A stretch of 59,194 nucleotides of DNA from Thermoplasmata archaeon. GTDB taxonomy: Archaea; Thermoplasmatota; E2; DHVEG-1. Location of the stretch: contig JADBLO010000072.1 of assembly GCA_014894395.1 (NCBI GenBank), forward strand, positions 194,351-253,544. Direction: 5' to 3'. The position numbers and the translations under genes are program-made. Positions 34,172 to 42,359 of this stretch are shown piece by piece. Each line of letters starts with the position of its first letter. Position 1 is the stretch's first letter. The notes below the pieces were generated by a model. That model did not search any database. It had not been told where the DNA came from and was given only the letters and a program-made list of their open reading frames with translations.

Positions 34172-36105
34172 GTGTCTTCACCTCCGAAGAGAGTTTCTAT
34201 AAGTTCTTCGAAATGGACGAGATCCTCTTCAGATAACCCCTCTGGGAACGGATAGAGGATATGCTCTTTCCTATGGAGTCCTTTACTGCATATAAACTCG
34301 AGCGGAGTGACTCCTTTAATCGCGAATTGTCTTCTCCAGGATTCGACGATAGCTTTGTTCAGTCTTTTACGTGCATCTGGGTCGGCATGGTCGTAGTAGT
34401 AATCATATTCCAGATGAGCTAATTTACCACGTTCGAGGTAACTGATGAACCCGAAGGCTCCTTCGATATGGTATTTCTCAGCAGGTTTTTCCAATGCATC
34501 GACCACTTTTAAGATAGTTTCCTTATCCCCTGGCATGTAGCCTCCACGATACATCCACATATGTTTTCTTTCCATGCGACAGGGAAGAATGCGGAAGGAA
34601 TGAAGCCAGACAGGATCGGTTAATTCCGGTTTTGAATAAAGCTTTTCGAAGAAATCCCGTAAATCCTCGTCAAAGACCTTCACGAGTTCATGTGGAGAGG
34701 CGGCAAGACCTTTCTCGAAATGCTTCCGCATCGGTCCACTAAAAACAGCTTTTAGCGGGTTCTCCTCTTCTGCAATCATTTTTAGTAAACTACTCTCTTT
34801 CATGGATGCAAGCTTCGATGAGCCAAGAATCAAACTTTTTATCATAGAGTGACCAAAGCTGACCTCTGCAAGCTCTTCGATAATTTTCTTGTGATATTTA
34901 TCGCAGATGACATCAACAACATAGTTAAGTTTCAGATATTTTTCTGCGATGTAGTTGAAATCTTCTGCAATTTCATGCGTGGGAGAAATAAACTCTGTGA
35001 GATATTTCCTTGAGAGGACTGCTAAAGAAATACCGATATTTCTCTTTGCCAGGTTATGAGCCATATCTAGGGCATCGGAGAGATTGGTAAACGGGATGAA
35101 GATTGCTTCTTCATCGTCAAGAATCTGATGGAGTTTTAACGTCAGTTGCGTCACAATCACCGATGGAATAAGAGACAGACTTAAGAGGCCTTGTTCAGAG
35201 GCGTACGGGTTTGGTATGTCCTTATCACTCAGATGCATTATTGTTCCCGTTGAGTCGATGAATTCCGCGTCGATGAAGTTATCGGTTCCCCATCCGTAGG
35301 TATTGCTCCAGGTTGTGATAATGCCGAGGTTCTGGGCGTTCGCACAAACACAGGATTCAGCTTCTGCGACATTTGCACGTAGCTTATGAGCGTGCGCTGC
35401 TTTTTGCAGCTCAAAAGAGGTCACTCCTGGTCCGACGGTTGCAGTGAAGGTTTCAGCGTCAATGTGAATATCTTTCATCCTCCACAGATCAATAATAATC
35501 CCCTGTTCTATAGAACACGATTCAGCGAGGATGGTTTGCAAAGCCACTCCAAAGAAAGTACCATTCCCTCGTGGGAGGTATGGGATTTTATGTTTGTTGG
35601 CAAGCTGTACAATTGCAACTATTTCCTCTGTTGATTTTGGCATTACAATATAGAAATTGCCCGAGGATTTTTGCCTTATAATTGAGCGCAGATAAGAGGC
35701 AATAATGATCGGATCATTTGTTGCCCAGTCGTTCCCCACAATAGAGCGAAGGTCTTTTACAATCTCATCATCTGGGATAGGCTTGAATGTATTTGGCTTT
35801 AAGGTCTTGACGTAGTCTTTTAATGCTTGTTGGGCTTGCGTTGGCCGTCGTTGTGTAATAAAATAACATTGCCGATCGCAGATCCCGCAGAGATTACAAG
35901 AATTTACAATGTCGATGAGTGTTTTCGTTGGTTCGACTTCGTTTTCCGCTAATGCTCTTGCAAGTTCCATTCGTCCCTCAGGCCAATATGCGACAAACCC
36001 GTGTTTTTTACCGGCCGGGCACACACCAGTCCCAAGAAAATCTACCTTACACATCCCACAATGAGGTTCTTTTTTCGTTGTTTCTAGTACATCGGATAGT
36101 TTCAT
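34165..36105 (-). CDS. FAD-binding oxidoreductase (VAO/GlcD type) with N-terminal 2x[4Fe-4S] domain
   Basis: A 646-aa flavoprotein. The N-terminus has two Fe-S motifs, CGMCKVDFLGTGVCP and CNLCGICDRQC, like GlpC/HdrC-type ferredoxin domains. A FAD_binding_4 domain of the VAO family follows (FYIVMPKSTEEIVAIVQLAN, YLPRGNGTFFGVAL, TFTATVGPGVTSFELQKAAH), then a large C-terminal substrate domain. Most D-lactate/glycolate-type relatives carry Fe-S clusters C-terminally or on a separate subunit. The ATG at 36105 follows GAGGGAG, and the frame extends 31 codons further without support. As first gene of the acyl operon it may oxidise or form the operon's substrate. Confidence 0.82.
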   Translation of the reverse strand: MKLSDVLETTKKEPHCGMCKVDFLGTGVCPAGKKHGFVAYWPEGRMELARALAENEVEPTKTLIDIVNSCNLCGICDRQCYFITQRRPTQAQQALKDYVKTLKPNTFKPIPDDEIVKDLRSIVGNDWATNDPIIIASYLRSIIRQKSSGNFYIVMPKSTEEIVAIVQLANKHKIPYLPRGNGTFFGVALQTILAESCSIEQGIIIDLWRMKDIHIDAETFTATVGPGVTSFELQKAAHAHKLRANVAEAESCVCANAQNLGIITTWSNTYGWGTDNFIDAEFIDSTGTIMHLSDKDIPNPYASEQGLLSLSLIPSVIVTQLTLKLHQILDDEEAIFIPFTNLSDALDMAHNLAKRNIGISLAVLSRKYLTEFISPTHEIAEDFNYIAEKYLKLNYVVDVICDKYHKKIIEELAEVSFGHSMIKSLILGSSKLASMKESSLLKMIAEEENPLKAVFSGPMRKHFEKGLAASPHELVKVFDEDLRDFFEKLYSKPELTDPVWLHSFRILPCRMERKHMWMYRGGYMPGDKETILKVVDALEKPAEKYHIEGAFGFISYLERGKLAHLEYDYYYDHADPDARKRLNKAIVESWRRQFAIKGVTPLEFICSKGLHRKEHILYPFPEGLSEEDLVHFEELIETLFGGEDTW

Positions 36106-36321
36106 ATTCTCCCTCGAGAACGATTTTGAGTGAAGGTTTGAAAGCCTCGTCCCTCTTAAATGTTTTCCATGATTTTTATTACAAATCACTTTTTTCACAA
36201 AAATTTCATTGTTTTTAAAATTTCATAAAAGCGGCATCCATTTTTTTGATTGCATGAAAAATTTATTGAACACCATGCGATATCGTCCTGAGTTATTGAT
36301 ATCTTCGAAAAGGCGAGGGCT

Positions 36322-37659
36322 ATGAAACGAAAAATGCTTTGTATTGGGTCGGTTGTTGTGATGATTCTTGCGGGAGCCATGTTTTCTGGGTGTATGCAGG
36401 AACAAAAACCAGCTGGAAAAACTTCTGAGGAGTTGGCTGTTGATATTGTTTCGCTTCTGAAGGATAAAAACTATACCGGTGTCTATAGTTATTTCAATAG
36501 CTCAATTACTACACAAATTACTGTTGAACAGTTTCAAAATATCTGGGAGCAGCAAATTATTACTCCTAATGGGAATTTGACAAAAATTGTGAAGACTAGG
36601 TTAACGAATGAATCCGGGTATCCGATAGTCTATGTAACCTGTAATTTCACAAAGCAAAATGTTCTTGACGTTAAAATTATTTTTAATGATCAGAATAAAG
36701 TCATTAGTTTAACGGTTAATCCTCCACAGACGGCATATCAGTATACACCTCCGTCTTATGTAAATCTGAGTGCATTTACTGAAATGAATGTAACCGTTGG
36801 TTCTGGGCAATGGAAACTACCTGGGACATTATCGGTTCCGAAAGGAGCAGGTCCGTTTCCTGCTGTTGTTCTTGTCCATGGCTCTGGTCCGAATGATCGG
36901 GATGAAAGCGTTGGTCCGAATAAACCATTTAAAGATATTGCCTGGGGTCTTGCATCGAAGGGTATTGTGGTATTGCGATATGAGAAACGGACAAAGCAAT
37001 ACCCTCGGGAGTCTGCAGCAATTCAAAATTTCACGGTGCAGGATGAAACCATTGCAGATGCATTATCTGCCGTGGATGTGCTGAATTCATCATCTGTTGT
37101 GAATCATTCAAAGATCTTTGTTCTTGGGCACAGTCTCGGTGGAATGTTAGCTCCGCGTATTGGAGTACAGGATCATCGAATCGCCGGGTTGATGATATTG
37201 GCTGGACCGACCCGTCATCTTGAGGATCTTATGTTGGAGCAGACACGGTATCTTGCGAATCTAAGTGGAATAAATCAATCTGAACAGATTGCATCACTTG
37301 AACAACTTGTGATGAAAGTGAAGACGTTGAATATCAGCCTGGGTGAAGATGTCCTTGGTGCCCCGAAAGCATATTGGGTGGATCTCGCAACATATGATCC
37401 GGTAGTAACAGCACAATCATTACATATTCCTCTTTTAATTCTACAGGGAAAACGGGATTATCAAGTCACGATGACGGATTTTGCTCGATGGAATGAAACT
37501 TTTTTTGGGAACGTGTCTGCTACATTGAAAACCTATCCAACGTTGAACCATTTATTCATTACTGGAACTGGTGTGCCGACGAATGCTGAGTATTTGGTTG
37601 AGGGTCATGTCGCTGAAGAGGTTGTTGCAGATATTGCGGCATGGATAAAGAATCGGTAA
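36322..37659 (+). CDS. Lipoprotein with DUF3887-like domain and alpha/beta hydrolase
   Basis: A 445-aa exported protein. The lipobox AGAMFSGC at about residue 26 predicts a lipid-anchored surface protein. Residues about 35-145 are a DUF3887-like domain (LAVDIVSLLKDKNYTGVYSY), and residues about 150-445 are a serine hydrolase: nucleophile elbow GHSLGGM, Asp in LQGKRDYQVT and His in LNHLFITG. HGSGPNDRDE is the oxyanion-hole segment. Substrate is unknown, possibly an acyl ester or peptide. It is divergent from the LuxCE operon across 216 bp. Confidence 0.85.
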   Translation: MKRKMLCIGSVVVMILAGAMFSGCMQEQKPAGKTSEELAVDIVSLLKDKNYTGVYSYFNSSITTQITVEQFQNIWEQQIITPNGNLTKIVKTRLTNESGYPIVYVTCNFTKQNVLDVKIIFNDQNKVISLTVNPPQTAYQYTPPSYVNLSAFTEMNVTVGSGQWKLPGTLSVPKGAGPFPAVVLVHGSGPNDRDESVGPNKPFKDIAWGLASKGIVVLRYEKRTKQYPRESAAIQNFTVQDETIADALSAVDVLNSSSVVNHSKIFVLGHSLGGMLAPRIGVQDHRIAGLMILAGPTRHLEDLMLEQTRYLANLSGINQSEQIASLEQLVMKVKTLNISLGEDVLGAPKAYWVDLATYDPVVTAQSLHIPLLILQGKRDYQVTMTDFARWNETFFGNVSATLKTYPTLNHLFITGTGVPTNAEYLVEGHVAEEVVADIAAWIKNR

Positions 37660-37754
37660 TAAACTACGGTCTTCCTCATTCTTTTTCTTTTTTCCGGTAG
37701 GGTGATAAGGATGATATTTGTTTATGAATCCAGACAATTAGAGGATACGTTTGC

Positions 37755-38093
37755 ATGGCCATAGAAATAAAAGATGAATCATCTGAAATTTATACTGCAG
37801 TAAGTTTATTGTTAGCGGAAAAACGTACATCGCTTTCTGTTCTTCGTACAGCTATTGCGCTTTTTACCGTCCCGACCTCTGTGTTTACGATTCTTGTTGC
37901 AACCTCGCGATACTATGATCTGAATTCCTCTTTGTATTTCGCAGTTCCGTTGTTTCTGCTGTGCTCCTTTCTCATTTTCTTTGGTCTGTATCTTGTTATA
38001 CGATCGTTACGACGTCTTCATGATATTGACCGTAAAATCCAGGAAATGAAAGAAAAAGATACACGCTTACGAGATATTATTGAGTCCGCCTAA
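37755..38093 (+). CDS. Two-helix membrane protein, DUF202-like
   Basis: A 112-aa protein with two hydrophobic helices (about residues 28-50 and 58-80) and a charged coiled-coil end (LHDIDRKIQEMKEKDTRLRD). The segment LLAEKRTSLSVLRTAIALF matches the DUF202/YidH pattern L-A-x-x-R-T-x-x-x-x-x-R-T-A. Function unknown. GAGGAT is the likely ribosome site. Confidence 0.65.
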   Translation: MAIEIKDESSEIYTAVSLLLAEKRTSLSVLRTAIALFTVPTSVFTILVATSRYYDLNSSLYFAVPLFLLCSFLIFFGLYLVIRSLRRLHDIDRKIQEMKEKDTRLRDIIESA

Positions 38094-38178
38094 CTGAGAC
38101 GGTGAAGTAGTATTTCTTTTAAAAAGAAGACGGAAATGTTTAGATAACGTTGGTTGGTTATAGGAGTGGGTGGAATTT

Positions 38179-39780
38179 ATGCAAAAACCTCAGACGACGG
38201 TTTCCGATGTTTTAATGAGTGAACTTGAAAAATGGAATATTACTCTTGTGTTTGGCATCCCTGGGACGTCTTCGCTTGGTCTGGTTGAAGCACTTCGTAC
38301 AAATAAGAAGATGCGATATATCGTAGTTCGTCATGAGGAAAACGCGGCGATGGCTGCGTCCGCGTATCATAAGCTCACCGGGAAGATTGCTGTGTGTTTG
38401 ACGATTGCTGGTCCTGGCGCAAGCAATCTTGCAACAGGCTTGTATGATGCAAAAGAGGATCGGGCTTCGGTGCTTTCGATCAACGGGCAGGTCGCTGGTC
38501 AATATATCGGTGATGGGAGTTTTCAAGAAATTGACCAGGATGCATTTTTCCGGCCTATCACCGTCTATAACAACACGATTTATGATAAAACACAGTCATT
38601 GAAGATTCTGACGCAGGCGTTACGACACGCAATTGTGCAGCGCGGGGTCGCGCAGATTTCTGTTCCGAATGATGTCCAGAAAGCATTCTTGGATGGAGAT
38701 AGTTGTGAGCGAGAGACGTGTCTTACGAATTTTGATATCTTACCTGATGAAAAAGAAATACAAAAAGCAATTGCGTTGATTGATGAATCGAAAAAACCGG
38801 TGATTATAGCAGGTTGGGGTGCGTTTGGGAACGGGGAGTGGCTTCTTCGGTTTGCGGAGAAGATCAAAGCACCGATTGTGACGACGTTTCGCTCGAAAGG
38901 GATTCTTCCTGAGGGGAACAAATGGGTGCTGGGGATTCTTGGGAACGTGGGTTCCCCGTATACCCGCAAGGTAGTCAATGATGCTGATTTGTTGATTACG
39001 CTTGGTGTTGGTTTTTCAAAACAGACGCATGTACCAACAAATAAATCGTTGGTTCAGGTTGAAATTGATCCGTTAAAAATCGGAAAAATCCCTTTTTCGA
39101 TCGCCTTATGGGGGAATGTTACACTTGTTCTGCCGAAGCTCGTTGAGGCTGTCCAGGTGAAAAAGAATGATTCGGTGTTGCTAGAGATAACTGAGATGAA
39201 AAAGAAATGGTTTGAGCAGCTGGAGAAAGAAGCAGATCCAAATGCAACTCCACTGCGGCCTCCGTTTATCATGAAGGTTCTTTCGGACATCCTTCCGGAT
39301 GATGCTATCATTTCTATTGATGTTGGGGAGAATGGATGGTGGTTTGGTCGTAATTTTATGATGAAACGCCAGCGTTTTGTCATGTCAGGATACCTTGGTT
39401 CCATGGGTTTTGGGCTTCCTGGTGCTCTTGCAGCGAAACTTGCGTTTCCCAATAATACGGTGGTGTGCATCGCTGGTGATGGTGGTTTTTCCATGGCGAT
39501 GGCTGATTTTGTCACAGCGGTAAAGTATGATTTACCAATGGTCGTGGTGGTGTTGAATAACAAACAGCTCGCGATGATCCAGGTAGAACAAAAAACAGAG
39601 GGGTATCAGAATTTTGGTACAGATCTGTTAAATCCTGATTTTGCACGTTATGCAGATGCTTGTGGTGGTGTGGGGCTTAAAGTATCCAGACCAGAGGAGT
39701 TAGAAAAAACAGTAACGCAGGCTCTTGGGATGAAAAAACCTGTTCTTATTGATGTTGCGACTGATCCAAAGCGATTCTAA
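38179..39780 (+). CDS. Thiamine-diphosphate enzyme (acetolactate synthase / pyruvate oxidase-like)
   Basis: A 533-aa ThDP enzyme with three domains: an N-terminal PYR domain with the catalytic Glu in VRHEENAAMAASAYHKLTG, a central domain (KKPVIIAGWGAFGNGEWLLR) and a C-terminal PP domain with the ThDP motif GDGGFSMAMADFVTAVKY then VVVLNN. SGYLGSMGFGLPGALAAKLA is typical of the acetolactate synthase/pyruvate oxidase branch. There is no adjacent small regulatory subunit, so it is probably not the biosynthetic synthase. The ATG at 38179 is preferred (GGGTGG five bases upstream) over a GTG three codons earlier. Confidence 0.87.
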   Translation: MQKPQTTVSDVLMSELEKWNITLVFGIPGTSSLGLVEALRTNKKMRYIVVRHEENAAMAASAYHKLTGKIAVCLTIAGPGASNLATGLYDAKEDRASVLSINGQVAGQYIGDGSFQEIDQDAFFRPITVYNNTIYDKTQSLKILTQALRHAIVQRGVAQISVPNDVQKAFLDGDSCERETCLTNFDILPDEKEIQKAIALIDESKKPVIIAGWGAFGNGEWLLRFAEKIKAPIVTTFRSKGILPEGNKWVLGILGNVGSPYTRKVVNDADLLITLGVGFSKQTHVPTNKSLVQVEIDPLKIGKIPFSIALWGNVTLVLPKLVEAVQVKKNDSVLLEITEMKKKWFEQLEKEADPNATPLRPPFIMKVLSDILPDDAIISIDVGENGWWFGRNFMMKRQRFVMSGYLGSMGFGLPGALAAKLAFPNNTVVCIAGDGGFSMAMADFVTAVKYDLPMVVVVLNNKQLAMIQVEQKTEGYQNFGTDLLNPDFARYADACGGVGLKVSRPEELEKTVTQALGMKKPVLIDVATDPKRF

Positions 39781-39833
39781 TTTGGTCCAGATTTGATTCT
39801 GGTGGTTCAGTAATCATGAGGCTTTGATTTTCC

Positions 39834-41120
39834 TTATGTACCAACTGGTACGATGAGGAGCGGTGTGTATCCGTCGGTGAGTTTCAGCAAGGATGACAAT
39901 GTCGTATTGTCTGTCGGGAGTACGATGTTGCTCTTGAATCCCAATGCAGCTGCTTCGAGCATGATGTTTTGGGCTGCTGCTCCTGCTTCGAAGTACCAGA
40001 ACTGAAGGTATTGTTCACCGGTGTTTTTTGTCTTATTCCAGTTCAATACCGTGATAATGGAAAGGGGGACAGAGGAAATAGATGGGAGTGATGATGCAGC
40101 TGCGAGAGATGCTCGGTTGTCCCCGTTTCTAATTTTTTGGAGGTAGGTTACAACGGGTAGTCCGATGAAGTCAGCTGAGTAGTTACCAAACATCGTCAAA
40201 AGGTTCGGCTGGTATTTATAGACGCCCGAGGCGGTGACCGCGTAGATTTCAAGTGGGTAATAGGCCTGAGCGCTCGGGACGGTTCGATGTCGTTTGACTT
40301 GGTTAAGGTCTTGGTTGCTTTTGTCAAGATAGTAGGAGAATCCGTAGGATGACCAGATAAGTTGGCTCAGTTCCTGTCGGGTGATGGTGCCTTGGAAGTT
40401 GGTTGTTTGTGTTCGTTGTTGAAGTGCGGTGGTAAGGTTCATTTGTGTTTCTATGACTTTGGGAAGCAGTGAGAACCACAGCAGTCTATATTTGAAGTTA
40501 TACGGATGGAGGAGGTGTCCGAGGAGCATGATGATAAGGCCCGTTTGATCTTCCGGTATGCCCATTTTATCAATTGCTGGGGGGAATCCTCCGATGACGA
40601 CGGTTCCGAGGTTGAGTGCGTCGACGGTAAATGCAATGTTCTGGCAGATTTCTCCTATTTCGGCTGCTGCATTGTTGGGGTTTGTTAACGTTGTGTTATA
40701 GCAGAGACCAAGGACAAGGGGTGCGCCTGGGTATTGGTAACCAACCGTATCTCGCCAGTCTCCCGGCTTATAGAATTGGAGTGAATGGTTTACAGGGTTG
40801 TAGGTGTACGCTGCGTCTTCTTTCAGGACGTATATAACGCTTGCATACGTACCGTTGATGTCTGCGATGGTGCGGTTTCCATCTTGTCTGTATCCAGCTG
40901 CGTTCCAAAGAATGGTTGCGAGTTGTTCATCGGTAATCGTTTCGTTATTGAATTTTCGTATCGACATTCTCCGGAAGATGGTTTGTTCCAGGCTCATGTC
41001 AATGGTCTGTGGTGGTGGTAATTCGTATGTTGCTTTTGTTGCTGGGGTGAGCGCTAGGCTGCAAAAAAAGGTAAGGGTCCCTATGGTGATTATCTGGTTT
41101 ATAAAATGTTTTCTCTCCAT
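39834..41120 (-). CDS. Exported protein with two tandem nitroreductase domains
   Basis: A 428-aa protein. An N-terminal signal peptide (residues about 8-30) precedes two nitroreductase-like domains. The first opens RRMSIRKFNNETITDEQLATIL, the second opens in the region of FQGTITRQELSQLIWSSYGF. Each ends with the helix that abuts FMN (IGEICQNIAFTVDALNLGTV; AGAAAQNIMLEAAALGFKSN). This is the SagB-type layout, but without a SagC/D partner. A secreted flavin enzyme of this fold is unusual because FMN must be loaded before or after export. Confidence 0.8.
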   Translation of the reverse strand: MERKHFINQIITIGTLTFFCSLALTPATKATYELPPPQTIDMSLEQTIFRRMSIRKFNNETITDEQLATILWNAAGYRQDGNRTIADINGTYASVIYVLKEDAAYTYNPVNHSLQFYKPGDWRDTVGYQYPGAPLVLGLCYNTTLTNPNNAAAEIGEICQNIAFTVDALNLGTVVIGGFPPAIDKMGIPEDQTGLIIMLLGHLLHPYNFKYRLLWFSLLPKVIETQMNLTTALQQRTQTTNFQGTITRQELSQLIWSSYGFSYYLDKSNQDLNQVKRHRTVPSAQAYYPLEIYAVTASGVYKYQPNLLTMFGNYSADFIGLPVVTYLQKIRNGDNRASLAAASSLPSISSVPLSIITVLNWNKTKNTGEQYLQFWYFEAGAAAQNIMLEAAALGFKSNIVLPTDNTTLSSLLKLTDGYTPLLIVPVGT

Positions 41121-41272
41121 ACTACTTCCAGTTTAATATTCTTGAGTTGAATATAAATTTTTGCATTACAAGCAATCAAGTAAGATAAAGAGATGAAAAT
41201 CAAGCATGGTCAATAGTAAGGGTCATGTCATGAATGATTTTCTCAGGGACAGTTCCAGACATTCATGCGGTG

Positions 41273-42079
41273 TTATGTCCAGACACCTTCTGCTTTCAAT
41301 GCAATTCCGGAAACAAAGAGAAATGCTGTGCGATTGTTTATGGGAGGTATGTTTATGGTAATTCCAGTAAACCAACTGAGGTTTACGCCATACGCTTCCG
41401 CACCTACTTTTACTCTTTGAAATCCATTGAGCCCTAAACAAGATATTGTTCCATTTTTCAGAGACATTGCTCCAGTGGGCGCGAGTATTCTAAATGGAAT
41501 CAAATTTGTCAATAACATCATAACTATCGCCAATGGTAATAAAACTAATAATAAAATTAACATTGCAATGGGATTTGTTACATTCTTTAACACGTTAACA
41601 ATCCCTTGCAAGAATGATAACGCTAGCCACCAGAATACAAGCCCTTCACCAATCGCATTGAAATAACAGAAGCGATTTGATATATTTTCTCCAATTTGAT
41701 TTGTGAGATATCGACTAAATTTTGTTTTTTCTATCAGTGCCATTCCGTTATCATTTGAATAGAATTTTTGATTACTGTTTCCAAAAATTCCTTTTTCATT
41801 GAGCAGAACCTCATATTTAGAAATAGCTTCGTGATCATTCCTCTGCTGAGCGTCATATAATGCCATGAGATCTTGTTTTATTTGTTCAGCCTCGGCAGAT
41901 GTTACCGTGGTATGTATTTGTTCTGGTGTTTTTCCTAGATATCGATTCACCTCGATAGTTACGAGGTCGTTTTTTAGAGTTATGAGATTTGTATTCTTTG
42001 TGGCGAGAGCTGGGGTGATACTCGTTAACGAAACGAGTAGTGCCGTTAACAGGCTTACAATTACGATTTTTTTGTTCAT
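41273..42079 (-). CDS. Exported/membrane protein of unknown family
   Basis: A 268-aa protein. The signal peptide (KKIVIVSLLTALLVSLTSIT) is followed by a mixed charged region, a double hydrophobic segment in the middle (WWLALSFLQGIVNVLKN; AMLILLLVLLPLAIVMMLLT) and a C-terminal region PFRILAPTGAMSLKNGTISC. That last stretch recalls short secreted proteins of uncultivated Thermoplasmatota (memory only). The ATG at 42079 follows GGAGG, and the frame starts 11 codons earlier without one. No function is assigned. Confidence 0.6.
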   Translation of the reverse strand: MNKKIVIVSLLTALLVSLTSITPALATKNTNLITLKNDLVTIEVNRYLGKTPEQIHTTVTSAEAEQIKQDLMALYDAQQRNDHEAISKYEVLLNEKGIFGNSNQKFYSNDNGMALIEKTKFSRYLTNQIGENISNRFCYFNAIGEGLVFWWLALSFLQGIVNVLKNVTNPIAMLILLLVLLPLAIVMMLLTNLIPFRILAPTGAMSLKNGTISCLGLNGFQRVKVGAEAYGVNLSWFTGITINIPPINNRTAFLFVSGIALKAEGVWT

Positions 42080-42359
42080 TTTTTTTCCTCCATTTATAAT
42101 AATAATTAGCATCCTGTATTTAATTCTTTATATGGAGCGATTTCGATCAAAAAGTATTTTTTTGCCACATGAACATTGAAGCGATGAAAATATGATAAAT
42201 CTCAGGATTTCTCCTGTTGAAACATGCTCGAATAGATGTCTTCGTTCTCCTGTTTTGATGTTTTTTTGATTGGTTTTTCGATAAAAATCGGTAAATTTTA
42301 TCTTTTTGAAAACATTTAAATGTCGTCTGTCCTTATGGTACGTCTAGGACGGAAATCAT

